From an uncultured Lachnospiraceae bacterium (GTDB lineage Bacteria > Bacillota > Clostridia > Lachnospirales > Lachnospiraceae), in the NCBI GenBank assembly GCA_910588965.1, contig CAJUSO010000078.1, positions 1-11,367 on the forward strand: a stretch of DNA of 11,367 bases, given 5' to 3'. A program made the translations under genes and the position numbers. The notes under the pieces are model-generated. The model was not told the origin of the DNA. It did no database searches and saw nothing but the letters and a program-made list of their open reading frames with translations. This document shows, in pieces, positions 4,501 through 11,367 of the stretch (the stretch's first letter is position 1; every line of letters begins with the position of its first letter).

Positions 4501-6133
4501 TGCTAGGACCCGGATGTCTACGCCTGGGGTGTCCCTGATTTCCCCGCCGCCCCACCATGACATTTATTCCATTGAGGACTTGGAGCAGCTTATTTACGAT
4601 TTAAAAAATGCCAACAAGAATGCCAGGATTACGGTGAAATTAGTGTCTGAGGCAGGGGTTGGGACCGTTGCGGCAGGGGTTGCCAAGGCGGGGGCGCAGG
4701 TGGTGCTGGTTTCCGGCTATGACGGAGGGACAGGGGCCGCGCCGGGCAGTTCCATCCACAATGCAGGCCTGCCCTGGGAGCTTGGGCTTTCAGAGACCCA
4801 CCAGACCTTAATCCTAAACGGCCTCCGCAACAAGGTACGGATTGAGACGGACGGGAAGCTGATGACGGGGCGGGACGTGGCTATCGCGGCTATGCTGGGG
4901 GCAGAGGAATTTGGCTTTGCCACCGCGCCCTTGGTGGCTATGGGCTGCGTCATGATGCGTGTCTGCAACCTGGACACCTGCCCGGCAGGGATTGCCACCC
5001 AGAACCCGAAGCTGCGTAAGCGGTTTGCCGGGAAGCCGGAGTATGTGGTAAACTTTATGCGTTTCATTGCAGGGGAACTGCGGGAATATATGGCAAAATT
5101 GGGTATCCGCACGGTAGATGAACTGGTGGGGCGCAGTGATCTTTTGAAGGTACGGGAGGATCTGACCGGGCGGGAAAAGGAAGTGGATTTGTCAAAAATC
5201 CTGGATAACCCCTTTGCAGGCCCCAAGGCCAAGGTGATTTTCGACCCCAAACAGGTCTATGATTTTGAACTGGAAAAGACCAAGGATGAGAAAGTGCTGC
5301 TGCGCCAGCTAGGAGATGCCTTAGAGAAGAAACAGAAACGGAGCATTGACCTGGAGGTCAGCAATACGGACCGTTCCTTCGGCACGATTTTTGGATCAGA
5401 AATTACCAGGCGGTATGACGATACCCTGGAGGAAGACACCTTCCTTGTGAAATGCAGCGGGGCTGGCGGGCAGAGTTTTGGGGCTTTTATCCCCAAAGGG
5501 CTTACCTTGGAACTGATAGGCGACAGCAACGACTATTTTGGCAAGGGGCTGTCCGGCGGGAAATTAGTGGTTTACCCGCCGGCGGGGGTGAAATACCGCC
5601 AGGATGAGAATATCATTATAGGGAATGTGGCTCTTTACGGGGCAACCAGCGGGAAGGCTTTTATCAACGGTGTGGCCGGGGAGCGCTTCTGTGTCCGCAA
5701 TTCCGGCGCCAGCGCTGTTGTGGAAGGCGTGGGCGACCATGGGTGCGAATATATGACGGGAGGCCGTGTGGCAGTCCTTGGGAAAACTGGGAAAAACTTT
5801 GCCGCAGGCATGAGCGGCGGCATTGCCTATGTGTTGGATGAGGACAGTGATTTGTACACCAGGCTGAACAAGGAAATGGTGTTCTCTGAAGAGATATCTT
5901 CCAAGTATGACGTCATGGAATTGAAAGAAATGATAAAGGAGCATGTGGCGCTGACCAATTCCCAGAAGGGGAAGGAGATTTTAGGGCATTTCAGCGCTTA
6001 TCTGCCAAAGTTCAAGAAGATTGTGCCTTATGATTACCACCGCATGATGATGGCAATCGTCCAGATGGAGGAGAAAGGCTTAAGTGCAAAGCAGGCGCAG
6101 ATTGAGGCGTTTTACGCCATTGCAAAGAATTAG
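1592..6133 (+). CDS. gltB: Glutamate synthase (NADPH), large subunit
   Basis: The product has 1513 residues, the usual length of bacterial GltB. It hydrolyses glutamine and channels the ammonia to 2-oxoglutarate, making glutamate in the cytoplasm with electrons delivered by GltD. The class II glutaminase domain starts at Cys21 (DNCGIGA) after a 20-residue propeptide that is normally removed; HNGEINT lies near 246-252. The FMN-binding synthase barrel runs roughly 800-1160, with GAMSYGSISQEAHE near 872 and GGTGAAPG later. The 3Fe-4S cysteines are Cys1119, Cys1125 and Cys1130 with CX5CX4C spacing. The C-terminal beta-helix (GXGXG domain) begins near 1260 (GAGGQSFGAF). The ATG at 1592 has AAGGAGG at ideal spacing; an in-frame ATG at 1622 lacks one. 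gltD follows 13 bases after the stop, so the two are co-transcribed. Confidence 0.97.
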   Translation: MQEAKRTATGMYDPRFEHDNCGIGAVVNIKGVKSHKTVENALKIVENLKHRAGKDAGGKTGDGVGILLQVSHKFFQKAAKEAGIPIGEERDYGVGMFFFPQDELKRNQAMKMFEVILKKEGMGFLGWRQVPIDPAKLGQKAVGCMPCIMQGFVGRPKGVGKGLDFDRRLYVARRVFEQSNDNTYVVSLSSRTIVYKGMFLVEQLRLFFKDLQDPDYESAIATVHSRFSTNTEPSWERAHPNRFIVHNGEINTILGNADKMLAREETMESEHLKGELQKVLPVVNAEGSDSAMLDNTLEFLVMSGMELPLAVMVTIPEPWANNGLMSQKKKDFYQYYATMMEPWDGPASIVFSDGDILGAVLDRNGLRPSRYYITEDGDLILSSEVGVLEIDPRKVVAKERLRPGKMLLVDTVQGRVVGDEELKETYAGRQPYGEWLDRNLINLADLKIPNQRVPEYSKEERQRMQKTFGYTYECLQEAILPMAENGKEATAAMGIDTPLAALAGDHQPLFNYFKQKFAQVTNPPIDSIREEVVTSSTVYIGEDGNLLEEKPRNCQVLKVNNPILTNTDIMKIKSMQVEGFQVAEIPIIYYKNTSLEKAIDRLFVEADRAYRDGANILILSDRGVDENHVPIPSLLAVSALQQHLIKTKKRTALAVILESGEPREVHHFAALLGYGACAINPYLAQDTVKQLIDGHMLDKDYYAAVADYNQAVIHGIVKIAAKMGISTIQSYQGAKIFEAIGISSDVIGKYFTNTVSRIEGITLKDIEADVDALHSSAYDPLGLETDLTLESRGRHKMRSGADSHLYNPVTIHLLQESTRRGDYGLFKQYTAAADAQERDANLRGLMDFRFPKKAVPLEEVESVESIVTRFKTGAMSYGSISQEAHETLAIAMNRLHGKSNSGEGGESPERLLPSQDGKDRCSAIKQVASGRFGVTSRYLVSAKEIQIKMAQGAKPGEGGHLPGQKVYPWIARTRMSTPGVSLISPPPHHDIYSIEDLEQLIYDLKNANKNARITVKLVSEAGVGTVAAGVAKAGAQVVLVSGYDGGTGAAPGSSIHNAGLPWELGLSETHQTLILNGLRNKVRIETDGKLMTGRDVAIAAMLGAEEFGFATAPLVAMGCVMMRVCNLDTCPAGIATQNPKLRKRFAGKPEYVVNFMRFIAGELREYMAKLGIRTVDELVGRSDLLKVREDLTGREKEVDLSKILDNPFAGPKAKVIFDPKQVYDFELEKTKDEKVLLRQLGDALEKKQKRSIDLEVSNTDRSFGTIFGSEITRRYDDTLEEDTFLVKCSGAGGQSFGAFIPKGLTLELIGDSNDYFGKGLSGGKLVVYPPAGVKYRQDENIIIGNVALYGATSGKAFINGVAGERFCVRNSGASAVVEGVGDHGCEYMTGGRVAVLGKTGKNFAAGMSGGIAYVLDEDSDLYTRLNKEMVFSEEISSKYDVMELKEMIKEHVALTNSQKGKEILGHFSAYLPKFKKIVPYDYHRMMMAIVQMEEKGLSAKQAQIEAFYAIAKN

Positions 6134-6146
6134 GAGGGAAGCGGAG

Positions 6147-7637
6147 ATGGGAAAACCAACAGGATTTATGGATTACAGCAGGCAGGCAGCAAAGGCAGCG
6201 TCCCCCAAAGAGCGGATTGGGAATTTCAACGAATTCCATACCCCCTTAAGCAAGGAAGGGCAGCAGGCCCAGGGCGCCCGCTGCATGGCCTGCGGCGTGC
6301 CGTTCTGCCAGTCAGGCATGGAGATTATGGGCATGGTTTCCGGCTGCCCCCTGCACAATCTGGTGCCAGAGTGGAACGACCTGATTTATACCGGGAATTG
6401 GGAACAGGCTTACAGCCGCTTGGTAAAAACCAATAATTTCCCCGAATTTACCGCCCGGGTATGCCCCGCCCTCTGCGAGGCAGCCTGCACCTGCGGGCAT
6501 TACGGGGATGCGGTCACCATAAAGGAAAATGAGTATGGGATTATTGAAAATGCCTACCAAGAAGGCTATGCCAAGGCCAGGCCGCCGAAGGTGCGCACGG
6601 GGAAAACCGTGGCTGTGGTCGGATCCGGCCCGGCAGGCCTGGCGGCGGCAGACCAGCTTAACAAGCGGGGGCACCAGGTTACCGTTTATGAAAGGGACAG
6701 CCGTATCGGCGGGCTCCTTATGTATGGAATCCCGAATATGAAGCTGGAGAAGCATGTGGTTGACCGGAAAATCAATATCATGAAGGAAGAAGGCGTGGAG
6801 TTTGTCACCGGCGCCGATGTAGGGAAAAACCTGAAGGCGGCAAAACTGCTGGAAGAATACGACCGGGTAGTGCTGGCCTGCGGCGCGAAAAAACCAAGGG
6901 ATATCAAGGTGCCGGGCCGGGACGCCAAGGGGATTTACTTTGCGGTTGATTTTTTGGCGGCAACCACCAAGAGCCTATTGGATTCCGGGCTGGAGGACAA
7001 GAAATATACTTCCGCCAAGGGCAAGAAGGTAGTGGTTATCGGCGGCGGCGATACAGGGAACGATTGTGTAGGGACTTCGATCCGCCATGGCGCCTGTTCC
7101 GTCACGCAGCTGGAGATGATGCAAAAAGCGCCGGATCTTAGGGCAGAGGGCAATCCCTGGCCCCAGTGGCCCAAGATATGCAAGACGGATTATGGCCAGG
7201 AGGAGGCGATTGCTTTGTTTGGCAAAGACCCCAGGGTCTACCAGACGACGGTCAAAGAATTTATCAAGGACAAGAGCGGGAAGCTTTGCGGCCTCGTTAC
7301 CGTGAAGCTGGAAAGCAAAAAGGATGGGAAGGATGGACGTATGGTAATGGCTGAAGTGGCTGGGTCGGAGCAGAAAATGGACGCCGACCTGGTACTGATT
7401 GCAGCAGGGTTTTTAGGGACGGAGAAATACGTGGCGGATGCCTTTGGGATTGCATTGGATGAGAGGGCCAATGTAAAAACAGAAAAGGGGAAGTATGAGA
7501 CAGGGGTAAAGAACGTGTTCACGGCTGGGGACATGCACAGAGGCCAGTCCCTGGTGGTCTGGGCTATCCGGGAGGGCAGGGAGGCTGCCCGGGCTGTGGA
7601 CGAGAGCCTGATGGGCTATACGAACCTGGGGGCATAG
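6147..7637 (+). CDS. gltD: Glutamate synthase (NADPH), small subunit
   Basis: The product has 496 residues, the usual GltD length. It takes electrons from NADPH through FAD and iron-sulfur clusters to GltB. The N-terminal cluster domain carries Cys46, 49, 54 and 67 (CMACGVPFC, then CPL) and Cys106, 110, 114 and 116 (CPALCEAACTC). The FAD-binding motif VAVVGSGPAGLAAADQL lies near 155-171, and the NADPH-binding motif VVVIGGGDTGND near 295-306. The closing FAD contact GDMHRGQSLVVWAIREG is near the C-terminus. The open frame extends 21 codons further upstream into gltB. ATG 6147 is chosen because AGGAGGG (6132-6138), overlapping the gltB stop, sits eight bases before it and the N-terminus MGKPTGFM is typical. 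Related subunits occur in other oxidoreductases, but adjacency to gltB settles the role. Confidence 0.96.
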   Translation: MGKPTGFMDYSRQAAKAASPKERIGNFNEFHTPLSKEGQQAQGARCMACGVPFCQSGMEIMGMVSGCPLHNLVPEWNDLIYTGNWEQAYSRLVKTNNFPEFTARVCPALCEAACTCGHYGDAVTIKENEYGIIENAYQEGYAKARPPKVRTGKTVAVVGSGPAGLAAADQLNKRGHQVTVYERDSRIGGLLMYGIPNMKLEKHVVDRKINIMKEEGVEFVTGADVGKNLKAAKLLEEYDRVVLACGAKKPRDIKVPGRDAKGIYFAVDFLAATTKSLLDSGLEDKKYTSAKGKKVVVIGGGDTGNDCVGTSIRHGACSVTQLEMMQKAPDLRAEGNPWPQWPKICKTDYGQEEAIALFGKDPRVYQTTVKEFIKDKSGKLCGLVTVKLESKKDGKDGRMVMAEVAGSEQKMDADLVLIAAGFLGTEKYVADAFGIALDERANVKTEKGKYETGVKNVFTAGDMHRGQSLVVWAIREGREAARAVDESLMGYTNLGA

Positions 7638-7659
7638 GAAAGCATATTAGGCAGGTAAG

Positions 7660-7686
7660 GGCGCAGGAAGGGTTGCTTCCTGCGCC
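7660..7686. terminator. Hairpin between convergent gltD and the ATPase gene
   Basis: A perfect 11-base GC-rich stem (7660-7670 with 7676-7686) with a 5-base loop lies between the two stop codons. Neither side has a strong T-run, so termination may be partial, or the hairpin may mainly protect the 3' ends. Confidence 0.6.
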
Positions 7687-7688
7687 GT

Positions 7689-9389
7689 TCATTCGCCAAT
7701 CAGCACTTTTTTCCCTTGGAAGGCAAACCCATAGGAACGGATGCGGTTTTTAGGGATCCCTTTGGCAATCAATGCAGTGGCGTACTGTTTTTCCTCTATT
7801 TGCTTAAGGGCAGCCTGTACCGTGTCTTTCAGGCTTGCCTCTTCCGTTTCGTCCTGTACTTTGAATTCCAGCAGGATGGCGTCGTCCCTCATGGCATCTT
7901 TGGGCTCCAGCATCACGTCATACCGGCCAAAACCGCTCTCCCGGTTGGAAGTGAGCGTATAGCGGCAGCCTAAGTCCACCAGAAGCCCTAGTACAAAACC
8001 ATGGTAGAACCGTTCCGGCTCTGCCTCGGAAGGGTTTTTCCCGGTATCAAAGTAGCTGAACGTCTGTAGGGCTATACGGTTCATATAACCGTTCATAGAC
8101 TTCAGATCGCCTGCTAAGAATGCGCTGAGAAATTCGTTGTAATCAGAATCGGCTGGGGCGAACCAGCCGCTCACCATGTCCTGGAACATGTTTTGGACCT
8201 CCCAGTTTGTCAGCGCCAGCTGGTATGGCATGGGGCTGCCGCCTAAGCCGTTCTCCCTGGGCTGCCCAAAGGATAGTACTTTGAGGTAGCCGCTGGCCAA
8301 AAGAAGGCTCCAGATGGCTCCTTCTTTCCCATCCAGCTGCCCATACACAATTTGCTCATCCAAAGGTTCCCAGAGGCTCCCGCCCTGGAGCAAGGTCTCA
8401 AATTTCTTTTTTATCCGTTGGCTTCCTGCCTGGATGAGTTTGCTTACCAAGCGGTTGGAGCTGGTGTTTGCCCAATAAGCGCCGTATTTCTTCTTGTCCA
8501 GGAAATTCAGGATGGACCAGGGGTTATAGATATCTTGGCGGCTCCCAAAGCTAAAGCCGTTATACCAGCTTCTGACATGTTCTTTTTCCTTGCCAAGCCC
8601 TTGTCTATCCAGGGCGGCAAAGACCTCTTGCTCTGTAAAGCCGAAAGCGGCGGCGTACTCTTCTGAAGTAGCAGCTGCCACATTTAAGTTGTTCAGATCG
8701 GAAAAGATGGATTCCTTGCTGATGCGCGTGATACCTGTCATGACGGCGCGCTCCAGCCAGGGGTTTGTCTTGAAGGCGGCGTTGAACAGTGTACGGGTAA
8801 AGGCAGACATCTCCTCCCAATAGCCATGCACATAGGCCTCCTGCATAGGGGTATCGTATTCATCCAGGAGGATAATTACCTTTTTCTGATAGGATTGGCT
8901 TAACATTTTTGAGAGATAATGGAGGGACATGGAGGCGTCTGCATCGTCCATGTCTGCGCTGACGCGTTGGATGAATGCCAAATCCTGTTTGGCCAGCCCT
9001 GCCTGGGTGAGGGCATGGGAATGGTCGGCATACAGCCCAGCCAGGAGCTGGCAGATTTTTTTCCGTGCTATAGGATAGGTTGTTTCTTTTATATTTGCAA
9101 AGGTAAGGAAGATTACAGGGTATGTGCCCTGTAATTTCCGGTAATCTTCTTTTTCCCAAATAGAAAGCCCTTGGAAGATATCCCCTTTTTTCGCATATTT
9201 CATGGAAAAAAAACGCTCCAGCATATTCATGTTCAAGGTTTTGCCAAAACGGCGGGGGCGGGCAATTAATGTGACGCTGTCCCCGCGTTCCCACCATTCC
9301 TGGATGAAATCGGTTTTATCAATGTAGAAATATCCTTTTTGGATGATGTCTTCAAAATCTTGTATCCCAAGTGCCACTTTTTTTTTCAT
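7689..9389 (-). CDS. AAA-ATPase-like / PD-(D/E)XK nuclease-family protein (DUF1703 type)
   Basis: The product has 566 residues. The N-terminal P-loop domain starts with GIQDFEDII and YIDKTDFI. Its Walker A is of the variant type RPRRFGKT (44-51) and its Walker B is VIILLDEYD (171-179). MTGITRISKESIFSDLNNL follows in the ATPase domain. The C-terminal part has a PD-(D/E)XK-like nuclease pattern with Asp491 (RYDVML) and Glu508-Phe-Lys510 (LLEFKV), then QIEEKQYA. This matches the AAA-ATPase_like plus PDDEXK_9 domain pair, present in many copies in gut Firmicutes and Bacteroidetes. Its biological role is unknown; a nuclease linked to ATP hydrolysis is inferred. ATG 9389 follows AAAGGAGG at five-base spacing. 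A TTG 18 bases upstream would place the site inside the gene, so it is rejected. The gene has its own promoter at 9449-9477 and appears monocistronic. Confidence 0.9.
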   Translation of the reverse strand: MKKKVALGIQDFEDIIQKGYFYIDKTDFIQEWWERGDSVTLIARPRRFGKTLNMNMLERFFSMKYAKKGDIFQGLSIWEKEDYRKLQGTYPVIFLTFANIKETTYPIARKKICQLLAGLYADHSHALTQAGLAKQDLAFIQRVSADMDDADASMSLHYLSKMLSQSYQKKVIILLDEYDTPMQEAYVHGYWEEMSAFTRTLFNAAFKTNPWLERAVMTGITRISKESIFSDLNNLNVAAATSEEYAAAFGFTEQEVFAALDRQGLGKEKEHVRSWYNGFSFGSRQDIYNPWSILNFLDKKKYGAYWANTSSNRLVSKLIQAGSQRIKKKFETLLQGGSLWEPLDEQIVYGQLDGKEGAIWSLLLASGYLKVLSFGQPRENGLGGSPMPYQLALTNWEVQNMFQDMVSGWFAPADSDYNEFLSAFLAGDLKSMNGYMNRIALQTFSYFDTGKNPSEAEPERFYHGFVLGLLVDLGCRYTLTSNRESGFGRYDVMLEPKDAMRDDAILLEFKVQDETEEASLKDTVQAALKQIEEKQYATALIAKGIPKNRIRSYGFAFQGKKVLIGE

Positions 9390-9414
9390 GGAGGCCTCCT
9401 TTCCCAACCCTGAT

Positions 9415-9439
9415 GCCCGGATAGGAACGGATGCCGGGC
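9415..9439 (-). other. Hairpin in the ATPase gene leader
   Basis: GCCCGG (9415-9420) and CCGGGC (9434-9439) form a 6-base stem in the roughly 53-base leader between the predicted RNA start (about 9442) and the ribosome binding site. There is no T-run on the minus strand, so it is not a classical terminator. Its loop carries 13 of the 14 bases that are also found inside the 3' end of the gene. Confidence 0.4.
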
Positions 9440-9448
9440 TTTAGGAGT

Positions 9449-9477
9449 AGTATATCGGATTTATGGCCAAAATACAA
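9449..9477 (-). promoter_or_regulatory. Promoter of the AAA-ATPase/PD-(D/E)XK gene
   Basis: On the minus strand, TTGTAT (9477-9472) and TATACT (9454-9449) are separated by 17 bases in the gap after trxB. It gives this gene a transcript independent of trxB. Confidence 0.6.
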
Positions 9478-9523
9478 TAGGGTTTCTCCCCGGCGGTATC
9501 CTGGGGAAAAGGGAAACAGGGGG

Positions 9524-10450
9524 TTATGGAAAGTTTCCGGCCAAGTATTCTTCTGCAAAATGGGCGGCTGCTGCGCCGTCTGCAACTGCAGTGACGATTT
9601 GCCGGAGCGCTTTGGTCCGGACGTCCCCAGCGGCAAATACGCCCTTGACCGTTGTCTTTGTGGATTCATCCGCAGGGATATACCCATGGGCATCCAGCGG
9701 CAGGGCTCCCTGTAGGAACCCTGTGTCTGGTTTCCTGCCGATGCTGGCAAAAATTCCGTCGCATGCCACCGGATGGATTACGCCGGTATGCAGGTTTTTG
9801 ATGGATGCCCCCACAATCCTGCCGTCCGTGAGAAAGCCGGATACAATGCTGTCCCAGAGGAATTCAATGTTTCCTGCCCGCATCAGGGGCTCCCGGTAAA
9901 CCTTCGTTGCCCGGAGCGTATCCCTGCGGTGCACAACATAGACCTTTTTGGCCAGCAGGGAAAGGTACAGGGCGTCAGAGGCGGCGGAGTTGCCCCCGCC
10001 TACGACCAGGACCGTTTTGCCCTGATAGAACCTGCCGTCGCAATGGGCGCAGTAATGGATGCCTTTCCCTACCAGTTCTTGTTCCTTTTCAATCCCTAAT
10101 TCTTTGGGGGCTGCACCGGTGGATAGGATAACGGTTTTGGATAGGATATCGCCGGTTGCTGTTACTGCCCGTTTGACGGCCTTGGAAAAATCTACCGCCG
10201 TTACTTCTGTATTTTTTGTCTTTGCGCCAAACCGCTCTGCGCCTTGCTGCATTTTTATGGCAAGTGCAGGGCCGCCGATGCCGTCCTCGAACCCAGGGTA
10301 ATTATCAATCTCGCCTGTCAGCGCCATTTGGCCCCCGGCAAATTTCTTTTCCAGTATAACCGTATCCAATCCTGCCCGGGAAGCATACAGGGCGGCGGTA
10401 TACCCGGCGGGGCCGCCTCCGATAATGGCGGTATCATAGATATGCTGCAT
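9524..10450 (-). CDS. trxB: Thioredoxin reductase (NADPH)
   Basis: The product has 308 residues, normal for the low-molecular-weight bacterial enzyme. It reduces thioredoxin with NADPH through FAD and a redox-active disulfide. FAD is bound at IIGGGPAGYTAALYASRAG (residues 9-27) and GDVRTKALRQIVTAVADG near the C-terminus. The active-site pair is Cys134 and Cys137 in CAHCDG. NADPH binding is shown by GGGNSAASDAL (151-161) and HRRDTLRA (174-181). These motifs argue against the ferredoxin-dependent clostridial variants, which lack them. CAHC replaces the more common CATC or CAVC; both cysteines are intact. The ATG at 10450 follows AGGAGG by six bases. No thioredoxin gene lies next to it in this window. 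Confidence 0.93.
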   Translation of the reverse strand: MQHIYDTAIIGGGPAGYTAALYASRAGLDTVILEKKFAGGQMALTGEIDNYPGFEDGIGGPALAIKMQQGAERFGAKTKNTEVTAVDFSKAVKRAVTATGDILSKTVILSTGAAPKELGIEKEQELVGKGIHYCAHCDGRFYQGKTVLVVGGGNSAASDALYLSLLAKKVYVVHRRDTLRATKVYREPLMRAGNIEFLWDSIVSGFLTDGRIVGASIKNLHTGVIHPVACDGIFASIGRKPDTGFLQGALPLDAHGYIPADESTKTTVKGVFAAGDVRTKALRQIVTAVADGAAAAHFAEEYLAGNFP

Positions 10451-10481
10451 ATGGAACCTCCTGTGCCATTCTTTTGGTTTT

Positions 10482-10487
10482 AGTATA
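10482..10487 (-). promoter_or_regulatory. Possible -10 box of trxB
   Basis: TATACT on the minus strand (10487-10482), 32 bases before the trxB ATG. No good -35 is seen 17 bases upstream. trxB may instead be read, wholly or partly, from the promoter of the DUF3783-like gene, which ends 83 bases upstream with no convincing terminator between. Confidence 0.35.
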
Positions 10488-10533
10488 ACCAGTTATCTGT
10501 CCCATTACTCCGGCAGCAGGATACTGGGGCAGG

Positions 10534-10950
10534 TTACACAGAAGGGCCTGCCAATTCCTTATGCTCTTTGATTAATTCCGCAATCAGCCCGCTTAGGCTC
10601 CATCCAACATTATAAGGCGTGACGATTGCTTTTAACGGGGTGGGCGCAATCCCTGCTCCGTTGTATTCCTTTAAAAAATTGTCCAGGCATTCTTCCTTCA
10701 TGCCGGCAAACACTATTACATCTGGCATTGCAGGAGGGCTTGCTTTTGTTAGGAGCCCTTCTGTCCTCTGGTTTGGCACATCTGCGGGACCGCCGGGCAA
10801 AAGCTTATGTTCCATCCCTGCAAGGTTTCCCACCGATGATTGGAAATCCCCGTTCCCCAATATTTTTACAGATAACCCAAGCTTTCTGCAAAGCCTTAGG
10901 ATAGCCTTTTTCTTTTCTGTATCTGTTGTATACAGCAGTACGTTTTTCAC
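10534..10950 (-). CDS. DUF3783-like protein of unknown function
   Basis: The product has 138 residues when started at GTG 10950, which has AGGAGGG eight bases upstream. An in-frame ATG at 11016 would add 22 residues but lies before the ribosome binding site and near the predicted RNA start, so it is rejected. The N-terminal part (VLLYTTDTEKKKAILRLCRK) looks like the first strand and helix of a small alpha/beta domain. The middle is glycine- and proline-rich. The C-terminal part carries PDVIVFAGM, then PLKAIVTPYNVGWSL and an ELIKEHKEL helix, the conserved portion of clostridial DUF3783 proteins. There is no signal peptide, membrane segment or catalytic motif. It lies upstream of trxB in the same direction, so a shared transcript is possible. 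Function is unknown. Confidence 0.82.
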   Translation of the reverse strand: MKNVLLYTTDTEKKKAILRLCRKLGLSVKILGNGDFQSSVGNLAGMEHKLLPGGPADVPNQRTEGLLTKASPPAMPDVIVFAGMKEECLDNFLKEYNGAGIAPTPLKAIVTPYNVGWSLSGLIAELIKEHKELAGPSV

Positions 10951-11006
10951 AGTATTTCCCTCCTTGCAATATGGCCTGCAACTGATATGATATCCATATT
11001 TCCCAC

Positions 11007-11012
11007 ATTGTA
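11007..11012 (-). promoter_or_regulatory. Extended -10 promoter of the DUF3783-like gene
   Basis: TACAAT on the minus strand (11012-11007), preceded by TGC. The -35 region is poor (TGTATT). The predicted start near 11000 gives a leader of about 50 bases with AGGAGGG at its end. Confidence 0.5.
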
Positions 11013-11049
11013 GCATATTTGCCCCAAAAAATACATGTTATTTTCCCTA

Positions 11050-11078
11050 TTGTAGAAATTCATTGGATTGCTTATAAT
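11050..11078 (+). promoter_or_regulatory. Promoter facing the tandem repeat array
   Basis: TTGTAG (11050-11055) and a perfect TATAAT (11073-11078) are separated by 17 bases. The predicted RNA start is near 11085. It is divergent from the DUF3783-like gene promoter and reads directly into the repeats that begin at 11121. Confidence 0.55.
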
Positions 11079-11120
11079 GGAGATGGGATATGCTTGGCTA
11101 TGTATCCGTACTGCAAAAAA

Positions 11121-11367
11121 GAGCTTGGATGAAAGGATGCGGTACAGAAAAAGGAAGAGCCTGGATAACAGGATACGGGAAGGAAAGAAGGCCTGGATGA
11201 AAGGATACGATACAGAAGAGGAAGAACCTGGATAACAGGATACGGTACAGGAAAGAAGAGCCTGGATGAAAGGATGCGGTACAGAAAAAGGAAGAGCCTG
11301 GATGAAAGGATGCGGTACAGAAAAAGGAAGAGCCTGGATAACAGGATACGGGAAGGAAAGAAGGCCT
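11121..11367 (+). repeat. Tandem repeat array of 33-36-base units, running off the window
   Basis: Seven units begin at 11121, 11157, 11191, 11224, 11258, 11294 and 11330, with an eighth starting at 11364. Two subtypes share GCCTGGAT near the start and a purine-rich end. Type A has GAAAGGATGCGGTACAG and type B has AACAGGATACGG. The order is A, B, A', B', A, A, B. Units 5 and 6 are identical, and unit 1 differs from them by one base, pointing to recent duplication. Unit lengths (36, 34, 33, 34, 36, 36, 34) do not keep a reading frame and stops occur, so it is not a repeat protein. Whole units repeat with no unique spacers, so it is not CRISPR. CCTG-GATAA-CAGG in type B can form a small hairpin. 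Confidence 0.9.

Noticed and set aside
9483..9510. Hairpin downstream of trxB as an intrinsic terminator
   Set aside because: TTTCTCCCC and GGGGAAA can pair, but the minus strand has no T-run after it, so it is not a convincing terminator.
10528..10552. GGCAGG/CCTGCC hairpin as terminator of the DUF3783-like gene
   Set aside because: It overlaps the stop codon and has no T-run on the minus strand.
11077..11232. Short plus-strand reading frame from ATG 11077 through the repeats
   Set aside because: Its ATG overlaps the -10 box, it lacks a ribosome binding site, and the frame ends because unit lengths are not multiples of three.
11121..11367. CRISPR array
   Set aside because: The whole unit repeats with no unique spacers, and unit length varies between 33 and 36.

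Overview
The window looks like a chromosomal segment of an anaerobic Firmicute of class Clostridia, most likely a Lachnospiraceae-type gut bacterium. This rests on strong AGGAGG ribosome binding sites, extended -10 promoters, a GOGAT pair, a DUF3783-like protein, an AAA-ATPase/PD-(D/E)XK protein of the kind expanded in gut Firmicutes, and a holin-like small toxin locus. The genus is not resolved from sequence alone.

Bases 1-1590 are visibly AT-rich and carry no normal-size gene, but they hold the most interesting content. An outer type I toxin-antitoxin locus of holin-like-toxin type has its promoter at the left edge, a structured leader, the toxin start at 114, the toxin C-terminus at 711-785, a two-way terminator at 785-811 and a convergent antisense RNA gene at about 775-884. 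Its toxin gene is split by about 570 bases. Inside that interruption lies a second, complete locus built like the enterococcal par/Fst system: a 32-residue membrane toxin on the minus strand (334-432), a short convergent RNA on the plus strand (about 223-308), a shared two-way terminator (261-298), and a direct repeat that lets the small RNA pair with the toxin start region. Imperfect inverted repeats (140-159 and 688-707) and a 9-base near-direct repeat (120-128 and 702-710) suggest this inner locus travelled as a small mobile cassette and disrupted the outer one.

Bases about 820-1590 hold the outer antisense RNA promoter, an inverted repeat, an eroded reading frame, a strong hairpin terminator (1352-1388), an AT-rich dyad and a good promoter for gltB. 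gltB (1592-6133) and gltD (6147-7637) form a two-gene operon for NADPH-dependent glutamate synthase, ending at a hairpin shared with the convergent gene behind it.

On the minus strand follow an AAA-ATPase/PD-(D/E)XK protein with its own promoter (7689-9389), thioredoxin reductase trxB (9524-10450) and a DUF3783-like protein (10534-10950). Past a divergent promoter pair, a tandem repeat array of 33-36-base units begins at 11121 and runs off the right end.

The metabolic genes are ordinary: nitrogen assimilation and thiol redox balance. The nested type I toxin-antitoxin arrangement is the candidate undescribed system.
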